Shown here: one piece after another, positions 10,076 through 22,793 of the stretch
Layout of the letters: each line of letters begins with the position of its first letter
How positions within the stretch are numbered: the first letter of the stretch is position 1
Source: Polydactylus sextarius
Lineage: Eukaryota; Chordata; Actinopteri; Polynemidae
Assembly: GCA_016801845.1 (NCBI GenBank)
Contig: CM028914.1
Coordinates: 3,208,001 to 3,272,000 of the forward strand
Length of the DNA: 64,000 nt
Direction: 5' to 3'
The notes under the pieces: generated by a model
The model's input: the letters and a program-made list of their open reading frames with translations, nothing else
Database searches by the model: none
Told to the model about the DNA's origin: nothing
Position numbers and translations under genes: made by a program

Positions 10076-13000
10076 GTCGTGTTGTTGGGTCATGACTGTG
10101 CTTATTTGACTGAGCTACAGAAAAACAATATAAAAACATATGAGGATGCTTTAATGGCAAAAGGTGACAGGAGGAAGCTGCACATTCATTGGTTGGTTTT
10201 CAGCATGTGTTTCTTTTTTTGTTCAAATAACCACAAGCTTAAAAAAAAGTGAAGGAAACAACCAACTACTGCCTCGGTAGACTGAAATAAGTCAGAGCGG
10301 TCGTCTGCCTTTTCATAGCAACTCATACTGAAACTAAGAAAATGCTGAAGAACTTCACACAACAACATATTAGTATCTTCACAGTACACAGCAGCAGAGA
10401 TGTAACTATACTATAGAAGTAAAACTAAACCAAAATTACATCTATGTTGTATACTAAATGTTTTCAAACATGTTAGTTTGATTATATAGACGCCCTCGCG
10501 ACACGAACACCTGCCTCTGTCCTTTAGTTTGTACGACCTGCTCTGTGCATTACATAAGTTCATCAGCTGACATGGTCGACCATAAATACTAACCTGACAC
10601 TATAAATTTAGTGTCTGGGCTAATTATAGAAACTGAAACTTGAAGTAAAATTGTGTCAGTTGATTTTTATTGATATTATTATTAATTTAATGGTGTTTTA
10701 AAGCAGCCTGGTTTATTCTCACGGTTTTGTTTACCTCCTTTTTCTTTGCTTTAACTAAATTCTTCCTCTTTTGTTTGTTGTGCATGTGATGAATAGAGCG
10801 CTTTGCTGTCGGATCAGGACAGTGCAGTAATTGGGGCATTCATAAAGAGATTATGCCTGTGCTGATGGGAATAGAGCTCCATGCAAAACACACAGACTTT
10901 GCAGAGACTCACTCTGACTCACACCACTTCCCAGAAAAGCACAGACTTATATCAACTCATATTAACACTAATTTAAGAGTGTGTAATCTTAACTCTCTTG
11001 CAGCCTGTGAACTCTAAACTCTGCAAAAGAGTGTAACTGTATCTTGCACACTTCTACATACTGGAAGGAGCAGGAGAAGTGGGGGCAGCGGGGGTGGAGC
11101 AGAGTGGTGCCGTAACTGGGATAGGTCTGTCTGCAGCCAACAGAGGGAGTCTGGCCAGCAGTGTCGATGGAAGTTTTTTTCACAGCACATTAGAGAGGTC
11201 TCATACACACAGGAAGCTTTAGAGCGCATGGAGAGAGAGAGAGAGCGTAAACAGACAAAATAAGACAACGCCTGCCACCGCAGACTACATCTATGATCTA
11301 CTCTTCACAGCTAAATAAGTTCCTGTCATAAGCGGGTGGATTGTTTTTGAGTGACACTCGTCTCGAGGCAGAATGTCACGACGGGACCAGAGGTTTCGGA
11401 GAGGAATGAAAGGACGGTGAGAATTGCTCTGATGTTAAATACTAAGATGTGTTTGTGTGATTGAGAGAAAAAGGAAGGAAAGATGTCTTTAAAAAAAAAA
11501 TGAAAAAAGAGAGAAAAGTGGGTTAAAGTTAGAAAAGTGCAGCTCAACATCTGCGATACTTCCTCAAAAAGAAGTCTGCTGCAACAAAAAGACAAGTAAA
11601 GTTGCTTTAATGCTTTAATGGTTTCTGCTTTCACATCCACTACAAGTATGTGCATGACTGGTTTATGAAACCAAAACAATAATAACAGCCTACATCTACA
11701 TCTACAACCTGTATCTACTCAAACAACTACTCTGCCTCAAATAAACATAACTCAAAATACTGAAATTTATCACATTATTGAAACAACATTCCTGTGACAC
11801 AATCCAGCTGGATCAAAATCAAATGTTTCCATATAAAAATGAGTTTTTGTAAAAGGAAGTCCAGCTGGGCGACAGGGAAAGAACAGGGAGGAAACTGTAG
11901 CAGGAGAATACGTCATTAGATTTTTAACATTTGACCTGCGTTAATATCCTGAAATCAGGACATTTGTTTTATGCTCAGCAGGTGTTCGTGTGTCTGCAGG
12001 TTGTAGTTTCCATGACAGATGTGAGAACAGAGTAGGAAGTTTATGAATGGCCACATATAAGAGGAAGATGATGGGGAAACTTTAGGAGAAATGTGAGGCA
12101 AAACAGTGGCAAATGAGAAGAAACAGAAAGAGAAAGAGGATAAATTCTCTGGGTTTGTGAAAACGTCGATGCCAAAGTCTGGTTTTCTCAAGACCAGATG
12201 TTTAAACGCAATCACAGATGTGTAACTGAAAGGTTCCACATCCGTCGCCAGAGGCACAACAACAAAGACGAGGTCAAAAATAAACCTACAGCTGTCTCAA
12301 GGCTTTATTACTTAATTATTTCCTCAGTGCTTTATCCCAACTATCGATTAAGATCAGCTACTCTACTGAAAATAAGCTGCAAGGAACAGAAAGTTTATTA
12401 TCAAAACTACGTAGTCACACAAGTAATAATCACAATGTTTCTACTTGACAAATGACAAAAAAAAACTGTGCTATTATAGGACTTTCTACGAACATCAACA
12501 GAACAACTGGGTAATGTTGACTCACTAATGACTGGACAATTTAGAGGTAAATTTGTGGTTATTATATCTTTAACTTGAGTAAGATTTTCTCACGGTAAAA
12601 TCCACAACAGTTTGAGTTTATCTCAAATTGGAGGAAAGCCGAGTCTTTCTAACTTTAACCATCTAACTTTATTCTCAATAATAAAGCAACCTTTTCATTC
12701 CCTATTATAAGAGCAGCGTGGCATTTACAGTTTTTCGGCTGGGAGAGAGGAAACATGGAGCTCAACTCTGTCCAGGAAGTCGCCTCCCACTCCGGCTGCA
12801 GTGTTGGCGAGATAAGAAAGCACATTTTCATTGTACATCGGTTATTATTCAACTTCCAGTTTTATCCGGGATGACCCTGAAAGTTTCTGTTTTTAACTTT
12901 AAAAGGACCAAATTGCACCATGTTGCACTGTTGAGCACTGACTGTAAAATAATCTATTTTCTTCAGTATTTCTTGTAATCTTTTGCAATCTTTGGGTGGG

Positions 13001-13466
13001 TGTATGAGTGAAGACAAATGACACATTACAGTAACAGTGCAAAAGGATCTTCTTTTGTAAGAAGCTGTATTGATTCTCCACCTAGTTCAATGTAGATTCT
13101 GTTACTGACGAGAGCAATTTAAGATCTGCAAATTTAAGAGAAGCAGTTGATGTCATCGAGCGTCTCTTCAGAGAGAGAAAAGGGACTTGGTATCAGTGAC
13201 ATAGTAAAACAGCGTGCGTTTAAAAATAGGTTAAAGTGAAGAAAATAATTTATGACTGAGTTGACCTGGAAGTGTGTGAGATGATCTGACAGGTCGACTT
13301 TCCTAAAGTGTCATGTTTACTATGACTGAGGAAGCTCACGTTACTTCATCTGAACTCATCACTGAGGCAGCTATTGTCTTACAGCTGCGTCTAAATATGC
13401 TTTTTTCTCGTTTCTTCTAACTGCTGTCGTATTGTTTCACCATCCTGTCCCCTCTGTTTTTTTAAG
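10076..13466 (+). other. Elastin-limk1 intergenic region and limk1 5' part
   Basis: About 3.4 kb with no convincing coding exon except the weak candidate at 11373-11416. I looked for the first half of LIM1 (a CxxC, a conserved Trp-His pair, Cys-Phe-Arg at the splice) in all frames and did not find it. The limk1 promoter must lie here or overlap the elastin 3' end, but no clear CpG cluster is visible. Confidence 0.5.
11373..11416 (+). other. limk1: Candidate limk1 5' coding exon (frame-compatible)
   Basis: An ATG opens a short basic peptide (MSRRDQRFRRGMKG plus two bases) ending at a strong GTGAGA donor. The two leftover bases (CG) join the G at 13467 to give Arg, and the frame then continues correctly into the LIM exon. 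This would make a kinase lacking the first zinc-binding half of LIM1. The phase match has a one-in-three chance of being accidental, and no homology to known LIMK N-termini is seen. Confidence 0.2.
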
Positions 13467-16400
13467 GTGTTGTGAATGTGGCTGTATCCTGTCTCACTGG
13501 TACTATGAGAGAGATGGACAGCTCTTCTGTAAGAAGCACTACTGGGGTCGTTATGGAGAGCACTGCCACGGCTGCAATGAGACCATCACAACAGGACTCA
13601 TTATGGTGACGCCATCATAACTACATAAACCATTAAGCTGTTGGATGCGTATTATTTTAGTCATGTGTCTGTTCAGGCAAACTCACCAAACTCAACATGA
13701 ATCACAAGAGTATTTATTAGGAAACCTTCATTTCCTGACTAGTTTATAGTAATTTTAATTTGTCTAAATATCGAAGAGGAATTTGATTGTTGGGTCTTAA
13801 ACCAACAATCAAATTCCTCTTAGCAGATAATCCTCTTGTCGTTGTTGTTGTTGTTTCTTCTAACTTGTTTCAAAACATGTTAAACTCAGTAACAAACTGA
13901 TTGATAACTGGTGCTCTAGTCTAAAAATAGCTGCTTTTTTTGATCAGTGTCGATCACTGTTCACAGATTGAAGTAATAATTGAATATTACATGAAATACC
14001 AAACATACCATAACAACTGTTCCCACATTCAGCGTCTTCCTGCCTCTCAGTTGCCTCCTCAAATGAAAATAAATGTGTTTTTTTTTTTTGTTGCTCCTTT
14101 TAACTACAAAACTAGAGGATATCCTCTGAACACATCCTGACACTGCAGTCAAAGTACAAAGAATGTGTTGAAAGAATTTCATATTTTTGACCCTTTAAGT
14201 CTGACTGAGTCCCAAATGTCATAATGTAAAAACAAAACAAAAAAAAAAAATACAGTCTTATGTTCTTGTACAAACAGGTTGCTGGAGAACAGAAGTATCA
14301 CCCTGAATGCTTCACTTGTGTCAGCTGCGATATCTTCATCGGAGACGGAGACACGTACACGCTTGTCGAACATACCAAACTCTACTGGTGAGTTTAACCC
14401 TTAAAACTCAAAGTTTCACAAAGTTTTCATGAACTCACAGAGGTTTCAGGAACATACTTGAGGATCTACAGTATTTTTATAGACAATCAATATTTAATAT
14501 TGACTATACTGTATATAAGTTCACAGGGTTGCAAAATTCTGGGAATTTTCAAAGTTGGAAACTTTCCATTGGAATTAACGGGAATAAACAATCAGATTTG
14601 TGAATTTGTGTGTGTGAATACAGTTGAGTATAATAGTCATGGGGACATAGGACACTACAGGGTTGTGTTTTCAATCCACAACCCACAGACTCTGCCCCCC
14701 CCTCCAGCAGAGCTTCAGTGACCAACAACCACAAGTATTAATCTGATAACAAAGTCACTGCTCCACACCCAGATCACTGATAGACATGTCTAGTCTGACA
14801 TCAGCTGTTGGCAGATCCAGATGTGACAGGAGTCTCCACATCAGCTGAAAAACTTCCTCTTAACAGGTAGAAACTTTATGCAGAACCAGAATCTGACAAC
14901 TTCGGTTCCACGTCACACACCCGAATATCCAAGCACACTACTCTTTCACCAGCAGGACTTTCATATAAAGAGTTGCTTTTTAAAAAACTTCAGTCCATGT
15001 CCAATGTTGCATCTGTGCCAATTGAGTGTTAGGGGTTAAATTACAAAAGGAAACTTTGCTAAATTTCAATGTTTATTTCTTTCTATTCGGCAGTGGTCAC
15101 TGTTTCCGTCAGGGTGTCGTATCAGCTGGGAAATCGGCTTCTCCACTCACCAAGAGTTCCCACATGGTGGCGCTGGTGTCCCTCCCTCCCTACGAAGGAG
15201 GCCAACGAGGTCTAACTGTGGCAACTGACCTGAACCAAGACAACTGTCCACTTGTAACTGTGACTGAGTGAGTTTCATGAACCCTAATCTGCATCTAATG
15301 CCTTCTCCACCTCTCTCCCCACTTACTTCACCACTATTTTCCTTCCATCCATCCCTCAGGTTGGACTCGTCTGTCCTCGGCCCAGGCCTGCTGTCCTCCG
15401 TCCACGTTGGTGATCACGTCCTGGAGGTCAACGGCGTTCCTGTTCGTAACATTTCCCCTGATGAGGTAAAGGTCAAACCACCTGCTGAATCATAAAAACA
15501 TCACCTGATAAGTAAAACAGAAAAAACACAAGGTCTCCACAGATCAACATAGTATTTTTTACGTCTAGATTTGCCATGTGATCGAGGACACGAACAGACC
15601 GCTACAGTTGACTATTGAACACAACCCGCAGCCTTCAAACTATCCTCAGGACAACATCACACATCCTGACACCTGCGTCCGCAACAAACAGTCTTCAACC
15701 CACAAACTACCAAGTCTGGAGGAGGAGCCGAGTCCAGAGGACACAAATAAACCAATCATGATGGACATGTCACCTCCTCAGCACCAAGTCACTGTGGGAC
15801 TGAGATCCAGACATATCATGCAAGTCCTCTGCTCTGGTCTAGTTGGCTTCATTGTTAAAATCTTTCTCTGTCTGAAGTGTTTGTGTATTTCTTTTCTCAG
15901 GCGCAGCTGCAGTATAGACAAGTGTCCTTTGTCTCCTGGAGCAGTGTCGCTTTTATCTCAGAGGAGAGACATGGTTCGCTCCGAGTCTCTTCGAGCGGAT
16001 CCTGGAGAACGGATGCACCGCATCTTTAGACCTTCAGACCTCATCCACGGGGAAGTCCTCGGTAAAGGCTGCTTTGGTCAGGCTGTCAAGGTACCACTGA
16101 TATTTCTTTCATTTTTAGATGAAAGCAACCAGCTCCAGGTGACCAACATTAACAAGAAAATTTGTTTCTGTGAAGGTGACACATCAGGAGACAGGGGAGG
16201 TGATGGTGATGAAAGAGTTGATACGTTTTGACGAAGAGACGCAGAAAACCTTTTTAAAAGAGGTAAGATGTCAGCAGAGCAGCAACTTTACTACAGAAAC
16301 ACATCTTTTCTGAGTTATTTCCACGTTGCTACATTGTCCATCACTTCGTCCAGGTGAAGGTGATGCGCTGCCTCGACCATCCCAACGTACTGAAATTCAT

Positions 16401-19209
16401 CGGATTGTTTTATAAAGACAAACGGATACATTTCATCTCCGAGTACATCCAGGGAGGAACTCTACGGGAAACAATTGAGAAAATGGTGAGTTAAAATGCG
16501 TTTTCCTTCATCTTGATTCTTTATCTTCATGCACAGACACATCATGTTGATTACAACCTTTCTGTTGTAGGACAAAGATTTTCCCTGGAGTATAAGAGTG
16601 AGTTACGCCAAAGACATTGCAGCCGGGATGGTGAGTCTTTCTGCTCCTTATTCTGGCAATAAAAATGATAAAAATCACATTTTTCTGTAACTTTATCTAA
16701 TTTTATATAACATCTCTCCAATTCTAAGGCTTATCTACACTCCATGAATGTTATCCACCGAGATCTAAACTCACACAACTGCCTGGTCAGAGATGTAAGT
16801 TGATGTTGCAACTACATTTAATTAGAAAAAAAAAAGAATAAAAAAATACTTTAATCAAATTAAGATTAGAGTTAGGTTCTGACAACAACCCAAATTTTGG
16901 GTCCAGGTCTATCAAATCTATTTAAAGACGTCACCTAAACATGCAATTTTAATGGAGAAGTTTTAGTTTTTTCTTTGTTGTTTACATATTGAAAGTAGCT
17001 GCAGAAGAAGAGGTTGAAATGGAAATAACTTTTTCATCTTTATCCAGATGAAGGTATTATGATAATTGAGTTTAGTTGAGGTCTGATTTATTCAGGATTT
17101 TTAGTTTTTAGTTTTTTTTGGGTTTTTTGGCCAAAATTAGCTATTCAGATTCTACAAAACTGCCAGAGAAGATTTATGAGAAATGTGATGACACATCTTC
17201 TTCTGTCTGTTTGTTTAGAACCAGTCTGTGGTGGTGGCAGACTTTGGACTCGCCAGGCTGGTGATGGAGGAGAGGAATCAGAGCAGAACTTCTTCTATGG
17301 AGCGTCCAGCAAAAGGGCCGCTTTCTGAGCTGCGAAAGCCTGATCGGAGAAAGCGGTACACAGTCGTAGGAAACCCGTACTGGATGGCCCCTGAGATGAT
17401 CCACGGTGAGAGGATCACCAGTCCCTAAATCCTAAAATAAACAAATAAAGACCTTTGGTTGTTGCAGCATATTAATACAATTAATACTGAATTGAAAGCT
17501 GTATATGTACCATGAATGTTGCTTTTTTTAAATACACACTGAACACATTCTGGTTTGACTCTGGTATAAATACTCTAACTAAAGTTTCTCTTTATATACC
17601 ATGTGCTGCAGTGTGGTAAAATATACAGGAATAGAGGAAACTGCATAGGAAACAAGTTTTCTATGTTTAATATTCTTAAGTTCATAGCAGATCTAATGTG
17701 AGTACACTAACATGCACTAAGCTGCTTCTGATTTTGCACCTTTCAGGAAAAACCTACGATGAACGTGTGGACATCTTTTCCTTTGGTATCATGATATGTG
17801 AGGTAAGAACGTCTGTGTAGAGTAAAATACTCAAAGGTGAAGTTCAGCACGTTTGATTTAAAGGATGTGGTTTTAATTATAGATGAACTGATCTGATATT
17901 AAATTTGAATATTGATCCAAATGTTGACTAAATACCTGAAATTGGTATCACAAATAGATTCATTATCATTAATTATTATGCTACATCACACATCATGTAT
18001 CAACAGCTGTATTTTATTTATGTTAATGTATTACAATTTAAGTGGTTTAAGTTATTTAAAATTTTAATGTGGCTTCACATTACTGTGGTACTTATATTTA
18101 TTAACAAATAAATAGGAATTAATTTCATTTATATCTATGTGTTATTTTCTTACATGTTACAAGAAAATTATGTTAATTTAGAAAAGTAAAGTTTAAGCCT
18201 CTAATCTCTTCAACATGGTGCATTATCCACTTTATTAATTCAACAATGAAATCAGATCATCGTTGGGTATCGTCCATTATTCAAAGCCCAGATAATTGTA
18301 TCAAGACTGAAAAAGTCAGATCAGTGCATCCCTAGTGTTAAATGAGTTAAACAAATGTATATGATCCATACTTTAACCATGTTTTTAATCAAAAGTCTTC
18401 CATTTTAAAGCTGAACGTGTATTGTATCTTTCCCTGTCTTTATTAAGATAATAGGCAGAGTCAGTGCTGACCCTGATTACCTACAACGGACGAATGACTT
18501 TGGGCTGAATGTGGCCAGTTTCCTGCAGGAGTATCATCCTCCACAGTGTCCATCAGCCTTCCTGCCGCTGGGCGTCCTCTGTTGCAACATGGATGCTGAT
18601 AAACGGTATGACTGCACGGCTCCATCACAACCACAGGCCTGAGTTTCTATAAAATAAAATACAAGTTATGTCTTTTACATGCAAGGCAACTTCTCATAAC
18701 TACAACTTTTTGTTTTTGATTGTTTCAGTCCTTCCTTTTCAAAGTCGGCAGAGTGGCTGGAGAACCTGGTGATGCACCTGGACATTGGTCTGCCCATGTT
18801 GTCTGAGTTAGAGCAGCTTCGTAAATCCTTCTGGCAGAATCACAACCATCAAAACTGCCCTCAACGCCAGGATGACACTTTTAATTCTCATGAACAAACA
18901 CAACCACAGAGACAGAGCCCCGGCCCAAAGCCTGATGATCTTACTCTGACGGCTGACGGCCAATCAGACGGACAGCAATATGTCATGAGGAACAACCATG
19001 ACCACCTGTGTTTGGACACAGAGAGTATGAACCACTCACCAGACTCTGAAACATGTGAACACAACAACCCGTCAGGACAACAGCAGGTCCGGGACCAGCC
19101 GTCAGGTCCACTGCAGGACCACAGCTCCTCACTGGGACAGTCTAACATACAAAGGAGGACCAGCAAAGTGTTATGGGACAGATCTACAGAGGACAGCTCT
19201 TTTCTCTGA
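13467..19209 (+). CDS. limk1: LIM domain kinase 1 (5' exons not found)
   Basis: Serine/threonine (dual-type) kinase that phosphorylates and inactivates cofilin, controlling actin turnover downstream of Rho/ROCK and Rac/PAK. Exons: 13467-13605, 14278-14387, 15094-15267, 15360-15465, 15569-15819, 15901-16090, 16176-16262, 16354-16485, 16571-16630, 16729-16794, 17219-17405, 17747-17802, 18448-18605, 18729-19209; the 2197 bp close in frame (about 731 residues). Domains in order: second half of LIM1 (CCECGCILSHWYY), LIM2 (14278 onward, GDGDTYTLVEH), PDZ (15100-15640), Ser-rich linker (RSCSIDK), and kinase with P-loop GKGCFGQA, VMVMK lysine, the LIMK-type HRDLNSHN catalytic loop, DFGLAR, and the activation threonine in RKRYTVVGNPYW. 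The C-terminal tail after RKSFW is about 125 residues, Gln/His/Ser-rich and longer than in human LIMK1. Its position next to elastin supports limk1 over limk2. Paralogue a or b is unresolved. Confidence 0.95.
13774..13821. repeat. Perfect 20-bp inverted repeat in limk1 intron
   Basis: Arms 13774-13793 and 13802-13821 are perfect reverse complements with an 8-base spacer (gtcttaaa). It lies in the intron after the LIM1 exon and would form a stable RNA hairpin in the transcript. The arms are too short for a typical pre-miRNA. It may be the relic of a small inverted-repeat element or a template-switch event. Confidence 0.85.
14523..14970 (+). repeat. Interspersed repeat in limk1 intron (fish type)
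   Basis: The phrase gggttgcaaaattctgggaa followed by ttttcaaagttggaaacttt and ccattggaattaacgggaat resembles a repeat I associate with fish genomes. The right boundary is uncertain. It lies in the intron between exons 14278-14387 and 15094-15267. Confidence 0.45.
15820..15900 (+). other. limk1: GC-AG intron of limk1, 81 bp, in frame and stop-free
   Basis: The exon ends ATC AT and the intron begins GCAAGT, the classic GC donor, ending in ttttctcag. Splicing restores IMRSCSIDK, which matches the conserved LIMK1 linker (LRSCSIDR in human). No GT donor in the region gives the right phase. The intron is 27 codons long with no stop, so retention would add a Leu/Phe/Cys/Ile-rich segment between the PDZ and kinase domains. 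Confidence 0.75.
17877..18337. repeat. MITE (hAT-like) in limk1 intron
   Basis: Left end tatagatgaactgatctgat and right end atcagatcagtgcatcccta are imperfect inverted repeats. The right end reads in reverse as tagggatgcactgatctgac, the start of a common fish non-autonomous element with internal text close to gggtatcgtccattattcaa. There is no transposase. It lies between exons 17747-17802 and 18448-18605. Confidence 0.55.
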
Positions 19210-19980
19210 CTGCTTTATTTGACAACACTTGTGCCTTCTCAAGATAAATGGGAGTGAACTGAACAAATCATTCAACTACTGAAACTGTAGCAAAGTAATG
19301 TTTGGAAAAACCTGAATACATATACTATTTTTAAAAGAGTAGCAAATACTTGTACACAGCTTAAAAACAGTTCTCTTCTGTGAATCTATATTTATGTGAA
19401 TTCAACTTAAACTAGGATTTAGTTGATACTTGTGTTGATATCAGAGAGTTCAGGTAGATACAGTAGCGGCATATTGGTATCTGTTATAGCACATAACAAA
19501 TACAAATATTTTTGTTAAGGATATTTTTTTTTAAACTGATCCCAAATTTTCTCATAGTCAGACGGAAATTACCTCAAACATTACCTTTAGTATTAACCAA
19601 CATCTACAATGTGATCACATGTTTATATTTATGATAAGCTACATTTAATCGATCAATAAATGAGCTGAACTCTTATATCAACTTTGTCCAGAAGCTGTGA
19701 CACATAGGGCACTTTATACTTAAAGCTATGTTGCATTATTTATCATAATGCTGTAAATGTTTTCTTTTTTTTTGCTTTGTTTTTAATGTTCAGACCACAT
19801 CCAAGACGCTGAGCTGTGAATAAGAAGCTACAAATGTAGCAAACATAATAATAAAAAACTGTACAATCATAAGTATATTTTTTCTATATTTATCTTAGTT
19901 TTTATTATTATTATTATTATCATATTTTTTATCCAGATTATACTTTGTTGATAATAGCAATAAATAAAAATCAATAAAGT
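19210..19980 (+). other. limk1: limk1 3' UTR
   Basis: AT-rich, non-coding. AATAAA occurs at 19850-19855 and several overlapping AATAAA copies follow at about 19957-19978, giving likely polyadenylation between 19.87 and 20.0 kb. Confidence 0.6.
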
Positions 19981-21605
19981 TAAAAGATAAATAATAACAT
20001 ACTAACCTTATGGAGGCTTGGTAGATGATTTTCTTTTTAAATGTGGCAAATATTTAAATTAAAAAGGTAAATTACTAATTTGTAAGCAAGCTAATGCAGT
20101 TAGCATTAGCAGCTAATCTCTGTATTTTTGCTAGCTCCTCACACAAAGTAAACGAAAACTAAAAAGATATACAAGTTTACCGTTATTAAAGTTTTATTAT
20201 TATTACTTATAAATGTTCCACTACAAAAGTAATATCTTACTTAGCTCGGTGAATAGCTCATGTCCCCAACACATCTCCAACTCGTAGCGGGAAAATAAAA
20301 GCTAGCTTAGTGTAGCATTTAGCATAGCATTAGCCAGCTTCACGTCTTTAAAAGAAAAAAAAAAAAAAACATCTATTCCTGTGACAAGTTGGGTATGGTA
20401 AACAACAAAAAAAATCACGATATGTGTGAACAAAAAGATGCCAAAATTAATCTAAATACAGTTTCTCTACGGATAATTTTGCATTGGCCGTTGACGTTGT
20501 TAAGGTCGTCACGCGCTTTCCGTTAAGAACTCTTTCAAACTTTAACGGCTAACCGTTCTGTTAGCATGCTAAATACTTTTGTAAGCGTCGATATTGGAGC
20601 CGTTTTTTAAAAGATTTAATGGTAAATTAACTGCATATCTCATATTTTCTTAAGTCTAATGTATCCACATTGTTGAAACAACAAACGTGGATATTCGTTT
20701 GGCGCACTGTTTTACTTTAACGTAGCTTAAACTGGAATTCAGCGTATAGACCGATGTTGAACAAAAGGTAGCCGAGTCACGGAGCGTAGCTGATGGGGAT
20801 GTACCGTGATCTCCTTCGGGGGGGTTGAGAGGACCGATTTATCCTCCACCGATGCTGTATTTTGCCGGTTATCGAGAGAGAACCGTCCTTCAGGATAAGT
20901 ACTAGCTACTACTCGCGGTCTGCGGGAAGGCTAGGAGCGGAGAAGCTAAGCGAAGCTAAACTAGGCTAGGCTATGTTAAGCTAGGCTAGGCTAAATTAAG
21001 CTAGGCTAGGCTAAAGAAAAACATTTGCCTTCTTTACTATATCTCAGGTTTAATTTTAAATGTTTACCCATCGGTTAAACACTAAATATTTTTATTAATC
21101 GGTTCACTCTGCTACAGGTGGATCAGTTTAGTCCTAGAAAACACCTCTGTGGTTAATTTAATGAACCTGGATTAAACACAAGTCACTTGTTCTTTACATT
21201 AATTAAATGCGGCGGCGCGTTTATTCGGCTCTTTACGGTAAAAACACCAGGATGAACGGGAAGCGACTGAGTCGGTGTTTTGTTTTATTACTGTCGGTTT
21301 TTAAAACACTGTTTAAGTCCTGTGAAGTATCCACGTGTCATTCTTTAACACAATCATTAAAACTGTTAATTATAATAATTATTAGAGTTATATCATTTTG
21401 TATTACAGTCACTGAGGACTACAGGACTATGAGGACTACACCCGGCTCCTCTCGTCCTGCACCGTCTCCTACTTAAAACCACGTCAGAGTCGCCCGGGGC
21501 TCAGTCTAATGCATGGACCTACCGACCAACACACCACATGCCTCCTCACACTTTATTACTTCTTGTGTAGCAACACTGACATTGTCTTATTTTCTGCCTC
21601 TGCAG
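19981..21605 (+). promoter_or_regulatory. limk1-septin intergenic region with probable septin promoter
   Basis: No coding exon recognised. It has several copies of tagcattagc/gctagct words and, at 20740-20960 and 21200-21500, a moderate rise in CpG that probably marks the septin transcription start. A splice-like exon 21606-21658 ends in AAAG before gtacgt and may be a 5' UTR exon; its ATG at 21613 does not connect in frame to the next exon. Confidence 0.35.
20961..21014 (+). repeat. 20-bp minisatellite (ctaggctaggcta units)
   Basis: Nearly three tandem copies of a 20-bp unit beginning ctaggctaggcta, just upstream of the probable septin 5' exon region. Confidence 0.75.
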
Positions 21606-22793
21606 CAGCATCATGGAGCACATGTCTTCTCCAGTCAGGTTCCGCAGCAATAAAAAAGGTACGTCGACCATAAAAACTGAGCATGTGCATTGATTTATCA
21701 TTAAAAACTGATCAGCTAATTCAAAATCAATATTGCAGTTTGATGTTTTCCTGCAGCAAAGTGTGTAACAAGCTGTTACAGGTCATTAAATGTTCATTTC
21801 TAATTATAATACAGCTGTTTTTTTTTTAAACATTTTATTTATTGTTGTTTGTTTTTTTTAATGTATTCTATTATTCTGCCAGCTACTATATTGTTTTCTC
21901 CATATCCAGTTTTAACAACAAGTTTAATTTATTTATTTTTAAATACATTTATTCATGCAACTTTTCCAGAAAAAGAGGTAGGACACATTTGTAGATTAGA
22001 CTTTAATGATTGTGTTTGTAGCTTGTGTGTGTGTGTGTGTGTGTGTGTGTTTCAGATTTAAGTCTCCATCCCCTCCCTGCGCTGTCAGAGCATTAGTAGC
22101 TGTGTTAAGCCTGCTGCAAAGCTTTGTGGGTAATGAGAGATGACAGGTAGAGGGACGCCGGGCGAACCCAGATCAGGCCTGTTTGTGTTTAGACCAGGTC
22201 AAGATGGTGCGAGCACAGAGACATAGAGACAATAAAGCAGGTTTGAACTGAAGATCAAACATCGATTCAGATTTAGACGATCATTTTCATTCACTCGTCA
22301 GCTCAGTTTGACCTCTGCGTGTTTACAAACCTCCAGCTTCACACTGATTGTCTCTGTGTCTCAACTCTTCGTGGACAGATGGACGAGGTTCCACTGTGAA
22401 TGTATAATGGGATCACAGATAATCAGTAAAGAATGAGTTTAGTCAGCCACTACAACACAAAACATGTCGTGTTTGGAGCGAGAACGACTCTCGGATCAAT
22501 TAGTTTATACCTGTAGTGGCCACAGGTCTTTAAAATGACCTGCTGGGTTTAAATAGTCAAATGATTCTTATTTGTGCAAAATAAAAGTTTTAAACAGTAG
22601 ACGTTTCTTTTCTCCTGCTTAATCTTAATTTTTATGTATTTTTATTCATAAAAATGCTGCTTCTCTTCATTTCTAATCAATTACAGTTCTTAAATATTTT
22701 TTTCTCATATATTTGTTAATAAAAGAGAATATTACCATTTTAATTTTCCCATATTCTTCAGTCTTTATGTAACTCTACTGTCTCTTGTCTCAG

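Noticed and set aside
21613..21658. MEHMSSPVRFRSNKK as the septin start exon
   Set aside because: Its donor phase (1) does not match the exon at 22794; joining them gives an early stop. It may be a 5' UTR exon.
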